Part shown: piece after piece, positions 25,701 through 35,700 of the stretch
Layout of the letters: the number at the start of each line of letters is the position of its first letter
Numbering within the stretch: the stretch's first letter is position 1
Assembly: GCA_007449985.2 (NCBI GenBank)
Contig: VIIQ02000047.1
Location: forward strand, 320,001 to 384,000
Origin: Desmodesmus armatus
Taxonomy: Eukaryota; Chlorophyta; Chlorophyceae; Sphaeropleales; Scenedesmaceae
DNA length: 64,000 nt
Direction: 5' to 3'
Made by a program: the position numbers and the translations under genes
Notes under the pieces: generated by a model
Databases searched by the model: none
Told to the model about the DNA's origin: nothing
The model's input: the letters and a program-made list of their open reading frames with translations, nothing else

Positions 25701-26523
25701 AACACAGGTGAAGGGTAGCCCTGCACAGTCCGATGACACCTGGGGCTTGTGGACGGTCTTCGCCAACCCTCCTACATGCAAGGCTCAACAGCCAGCAAAT
25801 GGATGTGTAGCTGTGTGGGGCGGCACAACGTACCTGGTGTAGTTGTAGTAGAGCCAGTGGCAGGCGCTGGTGTGGTAGTGCTTGTGGTGGTAGTGGTGGA
25901 GCCGGTCGTAGGCTTTGGTGCGGGTTTGGGGGCGGGTTTTGGCGCAGGGACGGGAGCCGGGGCGGGAGTGGGCGTTGTCGTGGGTTTTGGCGCAGGAGCA
26001 GGGGCAGGTGTTGGGGCGGGTTTGGGCGCTGGTGTGGGGGCTGGGGCTGGAGCTGGGGTACCGCCTGGGGTTGGAGCTGGGTACCGGCTGGGGTTGGAGC
26101 TGGGGTTGGGGTCTCTGGCACCTGCAAGGTTACGATAGGTGCAGGGAGATGCAGCAGGTCTTCAGACCCCAACCCCAACCTTAACCCCAGGTTTAGAGCA
26201 TTTCAACTTGGATTGCTTGAAGTAGGGAGGAGCGATATGTGTCCCAGCGACGGTGGGAACCACATCAATTCATTCATGCAAGCGGGCAATGTTTGTAGTT
26301 TGGGTCCTGAAACAGGCTGGTCACAGTTGGGTTCATTTTGCATGGTGTTCACTGGCCAAGCCTGAGGCCCAGACCTACCTGCAGGACCCTCCTGCGAATG
26401 CCCCTACCCACGCCTCTGAACCAGTTGCCCACATCCTGGAACGCGTCTTCAATGTCGTCAAAGACGTCGTCGTCGTCGTCGTCGTCGCCTGCCAGCTTCC
26501 TATGGCTCTCAGAGATGAGCTCT

Positions 26524-26574
<51 letters not shown>

Positions 26575-27210
26575 GCAGCAACAGTAACACACATGGCTGG
26601 GTGTAAGTTGGCATGCACTCATGCGCATGTGCATGCAAGGTCATGGGTGGGAAGTGGGGGAATCGTTGGTGAGGCGCCCTTCAGACATCGTAGGGAAGTG
26701 CCCTCTGCAAGCTGTCAGCACCCATGACTGAAGGAGCCTCCAGCTCCGTACAGCACAACAGGGCAACCGAGATTCAGACAATGCAAGGCTCAAGTTGTCA
26801 TATAAGTAGGCACAGTTGTTTGTGCAAATTGGCCTAGCGGTACTGCAGCCTCCCCCCCTCTCCACAGGGAAGGTGCACATGCAGCAACTCCCACCCCTCC
26901 CCCCACTCAGCAGCGCGCCACACAGCTGCACAGGCACAACCCCTAGCTGTTTCTCACCTGGTCCAGGCAGCTCCGCATACACAGCATCCTCAGCAGCATA
27001 TGCCTTGGCCAATGCCTCGTCATCATCAGACAGAGGCCAGGCACCCTCGATGGCCCACTCATAGGTTGTTGGTGTGTTGGGATCGTCGTCTCGGACGACA
27101 GGGGGGTCCATGGATGCCACGCTGTCACCGCCTGCTGTTGCGAGCCTTGCGAAGGCCAACATCAGCAGGAGGGCCACCACACGTGCCCTGGACTGCGGAT
27201 GTGTTGCCAT
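19767..27210 (-). CDS. predicted single-pass type I membrane protein with Pro/Thr-rich ectodomain, 11 exons, about 807 aa
   Basis: Unrecognised family. Exons (minus): 27210-26958, 26521-26408, 26121-25834, 25553-25323, 24986-24895, 24339-23951, 23131-22927, 21483-21288, 20801-20556, 20372-20322, 20125-19767. The phases sum to 808 codons; the exon 2 donor was chosen by phase (GTG G|GTAGGGG), and a stronger GTAGGT donor 29 nt further on would break the frame. Order: signal peptide (about residues 1-27, ARVVALLLMLAFARLATA); acidic DDDDDDD patch; TPAPAP/KPTT linker; seven-Thr run; a folded segment with a Cys pair (GCTTELCVRL); a transmembrane helix (IIGGAVAGGVVLILLLF) followed directly by KKIIGCFRGQ; and a Ser/Ala/Pro-rich cytoplasmic tail of roughly 350 residues. 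It looks like a cell-surface or endomembrane protein, perhaps a receptor or wall-linked anchor. Introns contain repeated copies of exon edges. Confidence 0.8.
21137..21225 (-). repeat. duplicate of the 3' edge of exon 8 plus its donor (membrane-protein gene)
   Basis: This segment repeats 21287-21375 at a 150-bp offset. Both read CACCCACCTTGTGAGTTGTC on the plus strand, that is, exon end, donor and intron start. The real exon 8 ends at 21288; this copy lies downstream in the following intron and keeps an intact GTGGGTG donor, but has an in-frame stop further 5' in the copied exon sequence. Confidence 0.85.
21755..22990 (-). repeat. tandem copies of the 3' half of exon 7 with donor sites, interspersed with poly(C) tracts
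   Basis: The block (minus strand) encoding GAADLPTHA.RVYKQ followed by GTATGA or GTACGG recurs near 22180-22245, 22320-22395, 22540-22615, 22766-22840 and 22913-22990, with a remnant near 21760-21800. The copy ending at 22927 is the real exon 7; the others follow it in the intron. Two sequence versions occur (GCACCACTGGTGGAGCC and GCGTATGCTGGGGCC types), in the order real=first type, then second, first, first, second. Spacers include (C)n and CCCACACACAC tracts and GTCTCACATCGAGTCCATC. Confidence 0.88.
23098..23495 (-). repeat. four tandem copies of the 5' edge of exon 7 with acceptor sites
   Basis: A unit of about 118 bp occurs four times, near 23098-23140 (real exon 7 start at 23131), 23215-23258, 23330-23372 and 23450-23492. 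On the minus strand each reads CCTGCAG|GAAGATCATTGGCTGC or a close variant, encoding K-I-I-G-C-F-R-G-Q. The three extra copies lie upstream, in intron 6, and each retains an acceptor AG. After the shared part they run into short non-homologous frames. Confidence 0.88.
26522..26574. repeat. (CAG)n/(CTG)n microsatellite next to the exon 2 acceptor
   Basis: An almost pure CAG run on the plus strand ends directly at the exon 2 acceptor of the minus-strand membrane-protein gene, so the CTGCTGCAG tract supplies the 3' splice site. Length variation here would lengthen the tract before the AG. Confidence 0.85.
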
Positions 27211-27807
27211 GGTGGCTCGTGATGCTGTGTGCAGCTTGCTGTTCGCACTGTGCGTTGTTACTGGCAGCTGAGACTGTTGCCGAGTGCGGGGGTGGTCAAG
27301 CAGCAGCTGGAAAGCCTTGGAACACTGTTTCTGGGCACTGGAGGTGGCGTTACCGCTGGTGCCTGCAACAAATAACAAAACAAGGCAACGTCAGTCCATT
27401 TGCCGCTGTTTGCTTTGCAAACGACGCTGGTTTGGGGGTGGCGCGAAACTGCCACGCTGGCAGCACGCATAGGTTGCATGAGCAGGTGAGACCATTCAGA
27501 ACGCTCTCAAACACGATAAGTAGCAAGTCCGTAGCAGTTCGAGGCAGTCTGCTCACTGATGCGCTTTGCTTGGGAGGAGGCGACACGTGGCGGAGGAATG
27601 AATGGAGGTGTGGTGGGAGAAGGATGATAAGGAAGGGATGGATGGGATGGAACGGACAAACAGGCGAAAGCCTGCAAGAAGGGAGGTCTGTGCGAGGCAA
27701 CGCTGGATATAGCGAGAAAAGTAACAGTCTCGTGACAGCTGTAGCAGGCTGTAGCCTCGGTAACCCAAGAGTCAAATCCGGTACCAAACCCTTACCTCGA
27801 TGATAGT

Positions 27808-30620
27808 TTAACGATGTTTCAGATTGACGCATTCCATCAGCAGCGCCTGCAGCGTGTCCTGCAGCAGCCCTGGGGCATTTGTGACGATCCCATCGACACC
27901 GAGTTTCAGCACCCGCACCATGTCCTCGGCGTTATCAACAGTCCACGTCATCACCTTCTTGCCCTTTTCGTGTAGCACTTTCATCAAGGCTTCATCCAGC
28001 ATGCCATGATAGACTGCAGCTATCTGCAGGGCAGACGAAAACAAAAACACAAGTTGTGAAGCTGTACGTAATTCACAACTGTCTGAGACCAAACAGCACA
28101 CCTGCTACCCGGCTTACTACAAGGTGGCGCCACGTAGACATCATACTCACACACATCGGACATGCAATGCTGGTCCTTGTCACATGACACACTGCAGTGG
28201 GTGTGGCAGGATCCACTGACCCACATGGGTCAAGGGCACCATACCAACCAGACCACCTTGACGCTTGCTGCACATGCATGTAGCCGGGCAAGTCAAACAT
28301 AGCCTGCCACATACTGCTGCAGATGCTGCTGCTCCTTGGCTGCTCACCTTGGCTGAAGGCAGCCTGTTGGGGTTGCCATGGTGTGTGCTGGGCGACACCA
28401 TGACTGTATAGCCTGTCGTCACCGGCATCCCAGACTGTAGCAACATCACCAGCAACAGCGGCAGAAGTGCAGGCATTCGTGTCATCAGAGGTTGCTGGCA
28501 GCATCTGCTGATACCCTGAATGCTGACGGCAGTGTCGGCAGGGCAGCTCGATTCATATACATGACATAATGCAAACACGCAGGAGGACATGCAGCCGCTG
28601 GGACTGTGTGCATGCAGGCATCAAAGTTTCTGAAATGTGACTGGTGCAACATGCATATATCTTTGAGAGACAGAGCCACCGCAGCCCTGCCACTGTGTGC
28701 ACGAAGCATTCACACACCTCATGCACCAGCAGCATCAGTTCGTCCGACTTGCCCCACACAACTGTGTTGTTGTCGTGTGGCAGCTGCTGCAGGGCGTCTA
28801 GGAAGGCATCAGCTTCCGTGGCAGCAGCCTCAGGCTCACCATCATACACCATGACCTGCACCGCAGCACATCACACCACTACCAGCTAAGCAGCATCCAA
28901 ATGCATGGCGTACTGTTCCACCTGCGCTGCACCTGAGCTGCAGCTAGCAGAGGGGAGAAAGCGCGGGAAGCTATGCCGCACCAAATGTCAACCCACCACC
29001 CATCAGCTGTGCGGTCGCCCAAGGGGTGCTGCACCGTGGTTGCATGAAACACACTGCTGCAAGCATTTGGGTGTGGGGCCAGGACAGCCATCCTTGCGCA
29101 GACAACACACATTGCAACAGAGATGCAGTAGAGGCAGAACGGCAACAAAGGACTGTCATTGTGTAGCAACAGCAAGTCAGCCGCACGGCACTAGGCAGTG
29201 CAAGCACAGCAGACAGCACCAACTCACCCTGCTGACATCCGGCGAGGCCTTCACATCAATAATGACTAGCTGCACCTGCTGCTGCACCAGCGCCAGCGCC
29301 TCTGCTACAGTAAGCAGCCGGTCGCCAGTGCTCCAGTTCAGCTGCTGCAGTGCTAACCAGGTGAAGTGCTGAACCTGCAGGACAGATGGCAAGCAGGGCA
29401 ATACATGCAACAGCACATCACAAATCTATACCCAACTTCGGAATGTCGCAGCTTTGGATGGGTGATGCATTGGCTGGATGCACTTCCTTTGTCTGTACAT
29501 TTTGCTGTGGCCCTAAGCGGCGCTTTGCTCTGGCCCTCTGCGGCCCACGCGAGCCCCTGGATCCCTGGCGGGTTGCACGGCATTGCTGTGCCAGCTACTG
29601 CAACGGTAACTGTAACTGCATGCTGCAGGGCACTTGGGCACCTGTTGCAGCAGTTGCTGGTGGAATCTTGATGGGTGGACTGTTGCTGAGACCTCGGCTG
29701 GCAGGTGCCTACAGGCTGATGAACCAACAACACATACGCTGCTGACAGCCATGCCACCCCCTGCTGCGACAGCAGCACAATGCCAAGGTGCCGTATACGC
29801 TGCCAAACACATGATCCGTCACTAGCGCATGGTGACTGACGTGCCTGAACACCAGCTAAGGTGATGACGAGAGGCTCGTAGGGCACCAGTGTCATGCTGA
29901 GCTGCTGCTGCCAGCACGCCTACAGCAACACCCACCTTGGCGTCGGATTGCCCCAGCATCTGCTGCAGGTCTCTGTCGTGGAGTGCCACCAGCACTAGGT
30001 CTGCTGTCAGAGCTGCATCTATCTCCATGCAGTCAGCACCAGCTTGCAGGGCTGCTGTGAATGCTGCTGCTGTGTTTGGTGGGTGCCGAGTAGTGTCGCC
30101 TCCATGTGCACAAATCAGGGCAGGGGTCTGCAGGAGCGGGAAGCAAGTGAGCTGAGAAAACATAGGTTTGTGCTGCTCTTGATGTCTTTAAGTGCAGACA
30201 TCTGTACAGCTGGCAGCTACTGCAGGTGTCCTATTGCCCCACATCCTGCACAGATGGGCGTGCCACGTGCCATGGCCTAGTAGGTCAAATATCAGCGCTG
30301 TCCAGAGGACGTTGTCCTCTGCCCTGCCCATCTGCACCTACACCAACCTGAAAGCACAAGGGCGCTGCCGGAAGTGAGCATGTGCCTCTTTCGTCGCAGC
30401 CACTCTGCTTCCAGAGGCGTGCCAAGTGTTGCGATGCTACACCAACTGCCAGGAGGCATATGGCCACTGCAAGCCAGATGGTTTGCCAGGTGAGCTGTGA
30501 CTGTCGTTGCTGGGTATTATCATCATTGAGCTTGCTTGGTGGCGTCAGCTGCTGCTTCTGAACACGTTCTGTTTGGTCTCTGCGACCCATGATCTGCTGC
30601 TTGCTGTTTTGAGGCTTCAT
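27808..30620 (-). CDS. glycerophosphodiester phosphodiesterase (GDPD), plant GDPD4-like, 6 exons, 350 aa
   Basis: Hydrolyses glycerophosphodiesters to glycerol-3-phosphate and an alcohol, in phospholipid turnover. Exons (minus): 30620-30348, 30127-29936, 29374-29228, 28855-28718, 28434-28348, 28023-27808; every junction is phase 0. The N-terminus has a signal anchor (TIWLAVAICLLAVGVA, about residues 47-62), so the enzyme is probably membrane-tethered in the secretory pathway. TIM-barrel landmarks: ALICAHGGD, PPNTAAAF, DCMEIDAALT, VALHDRDL, then VIIDVKASP, and finally MTWTVDNAEDM and GVDGIVTNAPG. The usual HRG...PENT pair reads HGG...PPNT here, while the catalytic His, the E-x-D pair and the second His are present. 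The stop at 27808 follows NLKHR. The next gene downstream on this strand starts at 27210. Confidence 0.9.
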
Positions 30621-31256
30621 TGCGATTGGGTTCGTGATCCCCTCAGGCACTCGTGCACAACGAAACCACGAGCACGTTTCGAGGCTTTGCACTGCTTCCG
30701 AGACTGTAAGCTGCTTGACGCATGGGTCAACGCCGGTTACATCGTTCAAACAGGCATCAACTGCTCACTCCTCCTTCACGAAGCGATTCTTCCGTGCTCC
30801 GGTCAGAAGTCTCTGCAACATCGTAGAAGCAGCAACAGTGCACGAGATCAGCAAATGTGTCAGCACAAGATGGACCCCCCCCCCTCTTCTGATAGAGCCA
30901 GTCATTGAGCCAGCCCCCCCCCACCCCCCCCACCCTGACGCCCCTTAAAGTATAAGCCCCACAGTTGGCCCAGTGTTCATCTTGGGGGGGGCTACGCCCC
31001 CCCCAAACCCCCCCTTGACCCAGGGGGGGCTGCGCCCCCCCCGGACCCCCCCCGCCTCCCACCCACTTGCCCCCTTGTGCACCTTGGGGGGGCTCCGCCC
31101 CCCCAAACCCCCCGGTGCCAGGGGGGCTGCGCCCCCCCGGACCCCCCCGCTCTAAACCCTAACGGGATCACCCCCGCCTAAACCTGTAAACCCCAGCCCC
31201 CCCCCCCCCTGAACCCCTCCAGGCTGCGCAGAGCCGTTGCGGGTCAGCGTTGCGGG
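30621..31256. repeat. GC-rich hairpin-forming repeat in the NOL-GDPD intergenic region
   Basis: Between about 30895 and 31215 the sequence is dominated by C and G runs. Several near-identical palindromic units sit at about 30984-31150 (GGGGGGGCTACGCCCCCCC, GGGGGGGCTGCGCCCCCCC, GGGGGGCTCCGCCCCCC), each followed by AAACCCCCC or GGACCCCCC. Such G/C hairpins with a 3-5 nt apex are characteristic of some chlamydomonadalean organelle genomes. The stretch lies just upstream of the GDPD gene and contains no supported coding sequence. Confidence 0.85.
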
Positions 31257-32780
31257 TCATTCCTCCGGATATCGTTCCATCTTCCAATTGTTTGAACCTC
31301 GTTGCAGCATATGGGCAATGCAGTAGAGGATGGCAGTAGTAGTGTGCATTGGGGGTGCACCGCCGTGGACCCTGTTCACCTTCATCGTGATGCTGGGACT
31401 GTGTTGTGGGCGGCGCGGGTGTGGGTGTGGTTGGTGGACAATGTTGGACAAGCTGTTTTGCATGCATCGTGGTAGGACGCCTCATGCACGCCGTTTCGAC
31501 AGCTATCCGTGCTTTGTGTGTTGATGGGTTAGCACCTCCAGTCATGTGAAAGGCGTAGTGACAAGGTAGTCGTACAGGCTTCTCCCAACATGTGGGTGTG
31601 CCGAGGCAGCAATGGGATTCTGCACTTGATGGTTGGGGGCCGTGGGCATGCTGCATGAAGGAGGCTTTGGTGCAGCACACTAATGTGTGTTTACCCCCCA
31701 GCATGGCAGCGCCTTGATTGCTGCTTGAACATCGATCAACTCATGTTGACATGTTCGCATCGACTCCTCTTTGCCCGCTGCTGCTGCATGCTCCATTCAG
31801 CAACAGAAGTGACTTCAGCTGAGCAGGCCCAAGTGACAGTCACAGCTGGTGCAATTTGGTGGCACAACGTGTGTTTCAAGAAGTGAAAAGTTAACTTTTG
31901 TAGATGTTTGACGCTGCGGTGGCAATTTCGAGGACTCATCTTCAAGACTACCGCTAGTTGCCAGGCGACAGTGCGCGCCCTGTACACGCCACAAAACTTT
32001 TTTTAGTGCTAAAAAAGCTTTTCCAAGCGCTGCCAGTGCACATGAAGTTTGTAACATACTGGTTGGGTTGACCTTGGGGTGTGCTTTTCTGCTGCTAGCT
32101 ACCAGGGCGTCCAGCGGCTTGCCGCGAAGCTCTTCGTAGGGGTAATCTATTGGTTGAGGTACGGTACCCAGCCAAGCTTTCTGCAAACCGCTAAAAGCCA
32201 AAAACGTTTTTGGCTAAAGTAGCATGAACGCCCGGTCAAACTTTCAATTCCGAGATTTTCTTGCAACTGCCTTGATTTCTGGCCCGCAGCCACCCCAAAC
32301 AGTATTTATGTAGCTCACACCTACAAGTTGCGCCGGATTCTGCGGCGATCGGCGTCAATCCATCAACCTGTGCTGCTTTGCGATGAAGATGATGGGTGGC
32401 GTGTTCTGCACACAGGCACCGGATGGAGGCCATACTGGCCACAAACATTAGTTACACTGCAAAGATTATATTTCGACGGCCTGCAGATGTTGGTGTGCTG
32501 GTCGACCTGGGGGGGCATGGCGAGCAGACCTAGAACTGTGGGGCACCCAGTGCCCCCCCTCGTGCGTCTGGCAAGGGCAGTCAACTGTGCAGTGTGATCA
32601 CCTGTCAAAATGCACACCCAAACCTACCAAAGTCGTGAAGCTGACAGCCCCCCCCCCCCTCCCCCTGCGGGTGCACCACGTGCACCTCATACATAAGCCA
32701 ACCCATGCTCCAGGCACCAGACATGAACGGCCCTACACAGTTTGTCATGTACTTTCCAGCGCACCACATTGCCTACACAC
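31257..32780. other. 3' part of NOL; last exon not resolved
   Basis: The NOL coding frame leaves exon 8 at a good donor (CAG|GTGTGT at 32781), so at least one more exon should lie in this stretch. The only short terminal frame I noticed is at 31280-31257, where a possible acceptor (TTGGAAG) precedes MERYPEE and a stop; this resembles the usual Arg-Tyr-x-x-Glu-Glu end of plant NOL. That would need an intron of about 1.5 kb and is tentative. No other gene is supported here. Confidence 0.3.
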
Positions 32781-35700
32781 CTGAATGATTTGGCCATACG
32801 CCTTGGGTTTCGTGAGGTATTGGATGTACTGGCTGGCAATGCCGCCTGTCAACGTGCTGGACTTGGGTGGCACCTCACGTATGCGGGGCACAAGGTAAGC
32901 TGCCACATCCCCAGCCTCCTCAGCTGCAGCCACAGAAAGGAAAGTGAAACAATGTTGTTGGTGAATCAGGAAGCACAGCATGCCTGCCTTTGCCCCCCCC
33001 CCCCCCGTCAAGGTTCTCTTTCAAGAATGGTCGGAATTAGGAAATCGTTGTGATGGTGCCACATCCCCAGCCTCCTCAGCTGCAGCAACGGACAAGACAC
33101 ACGTGGATTTTTTGTTGGTTGGTTTTGGTTGTTGTTCTTTTGTTGCTGTATCAGCATGCACAGCTTGCCTGCCCTTCAGCCCCCACTCCCCCTGTTGAAG
33201 TTTGCGCCTTCCAGAATGGTCAGACAGAGCAGAGACGATGTATGCGGGACCGTTGGAATTGCAACACCCCCCCCCCCGGCGGCCCAACAACCACAAGCCC
33301 TTACCTAGGCAGTTGATGAAGAACTTGGATGCAGATGTGTCAGCCCCGCTCATCAGCAGCTCAGTGGTCACCATGCCGGGTGACAGGTTGTGGATGCCCA
33401 CGTTGCTGATCTTGGCCAGCTTCAGCTCAGCCTCAAGAGACTTGCCCAACTGTGCATGGCCACATTGTGGCAGCAGCGACATGAGGGTGAGCGGATACAC
33501 AAAAGGGCGGCAAAGGGTGGGGGGGGGTCCAACATCAAACCTTGGGAGTGTCTCTTGAGTCCTGCAGATGCTGGCTGTGATGCACGTTGCCTGCACAAAT
33601 TGAGACTTATGGCGTTGCTGTATTGCCAGCTGCTGCACGCGCTGTACTGTCCCTGTGCAGAGGGTGTACGCACCGGCTGCAAGCTGTACATGGTCTGCGC
33701 ACTGCATAACACGACTCTCCAGGCTGAGTCAGCAGTAGCACCGCAGTTCAATTGAGAAGGATATGGTCATCATCTGATGCAGCTACGTACCTACCAACAA
33801 CACAAGGCTCGTATCTCGTAGCAAACTGCAACAGCATGTCACTGCATGTCCCGCTGCAAGGGGCCGTTACAAGCACACCCCTACGAACCAGATCTACACA
33901 GAAGGGAAACCCACCTGCTGCAAGCTGCGCTTGGTTGCTCCATACGCTGCAAAGCGTGGCGTGGCATTGCCGTCAGCGCCTGCGCCATCCATGTTGAAAA
34001 CATGGCCGCCTGCTGGCTGGTCCCTCATCCGGCTGATGGCCTGAAGACAGCAGCACAGGCACAAGCACGGATGTTACTGTGAAATTCGTTACCAGTGATG
34101 CTGTTCCATAGATCGGCAATGCGTTTTGTCCAATTGGGTAGTAATGCTGACCAGGTGGCGTAAGAGCACCAGCCACGGTGGGCGCCTAAGGGGGGGGGGG
34201 TGCAGTGATGAAGGGGACTGTAGTAAGTCGCGTACAATACAGCTGATCTACATCTGTAACGGCTGTGTCAGCGGTATCATTGTCACAGGTTGCACAGTAC
34301 GGGAAACCTTGTAGCAACCAACCGCTCCCTTGGCACAGTACCTCCCTTGGTACATGTGCAAGCACAGCAGCTCAACCACCATGCTTGATGGCATCACCCA
34401 CAACCACCCCTTGCAGCACAGCACACCACCCAACGAAAGGTAGCGCCAGTGGGCTTCAAGTGACAGCACCTGTCCAGACTTTCAATAACTTGGCGAGCCG
34501 CCGCGGCCAAACCCAACTCTTCACTTGTGCTTGCAGCGCAGCACAGCACAACTCCCAATGAAGGTAGCGCCAGTGGGCTTGGCAGCACCTGTCCAGACTT
34601 TCGATGCCTTGGCCAGCCCCCGCGGCCAAACCCAACCCCTTCACCTATGCTTGCAGCACAGCACAACGCCCAGCAAATGGCAGCGCCAGTGGCCTTGGCA
34701 GTGCCTGTGCAACGTCACTGGTTTGGCGAGCCCACCTGGCCACACCCACCTCCTTGCAGCACAGCACAGTGCCCAACAAATGGCAGCGCCTGTGCAACGT
34801 CAATGGCTTGGCAAGGGCCCCTGGCCACACCCACCTCCTTGCAGCACAGCACAACGCCATGCACATAGCAGCGTCAATGGCTTCCCCCCCCCCCCACCCC
34901 ACCCCACCCCACCCCACCCCCACCCCCCCACCCCCCACACACACCCCCACCCCTTCCCCCCCGCCCACCCGCGGCCACACCCACCTCCTTGCAGCACAGC
35001 ATGACTCCCAGCACGTTTGTGTCCACAATGGCCTCTAAGTCTTCATCATCACTTTCCAGCAAGGGCCCATACTTGTAGGCATTCGTGCCAGCATTGTTGA
35101 TCCTGTGACGCACAGCACAACAACATGTAGCACAGCCGCTGAGGACCAGGTGGGGCTAGTAGTGGAAGCACCCAGGGTCTTGCACTGCAATGCCATGAGA
35201 CTAGTGGTCTCAATGTGCAGGTAAACCATACGCATGTTACACGAACACCAAGCCGCTGTAAGGCAGCACCTGCTCTTCTCATGTGCATCACACATGCTGC
35301 ATGTGGCATGCAACAACAGGCACACACGACTACGTAACACAGTCACAGGAGTTTCAAGGAGTCCCATGTTGCAACAGCAAGGAACCAACTGTGTCCTTAC
35401 CCTCCTGCTGCCACCCCTACTTACAATCCCCCGCACAACCCAAAACCACACCCACCTCAAATCCACCCAACGCCCAACACCCCACCACTTACAATCCCCC
35501 GCACAACCCAAACCACACCCACCTCAAACCCACCCAACACCCAACACCCCACTTACAGTCCCCCCCAAAGCCCACACGCAATCCAAACCCAGCCAACACC
35601 CAACACCCCACTCACCATAGATCAATAGTGCCCAGCTGCTGCTGTGCATAATCTGCCAGCGCCCTAACATCTGCTGACTTGGCCACGTTGCAGGCCTTGC

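Noticed and set aside
25834..26121. alternative Gln/Leu-rich reading of exon 3 of the membrane-protein gene
   Set aside because: Only the Pro/Ala/Thr frame joins in phase to the seven-Thr run of exon 4, so the longer open frame in the other phase is a shadow.
29840..29935. possible extra GDPD exon encoding TLVPYEPLVITLA
   Set aside because: Joining exon 2 directly to the exon at 29374 keeps phase and gives the expected HD...DL to W...L spacing of the family; an insert is not needed.
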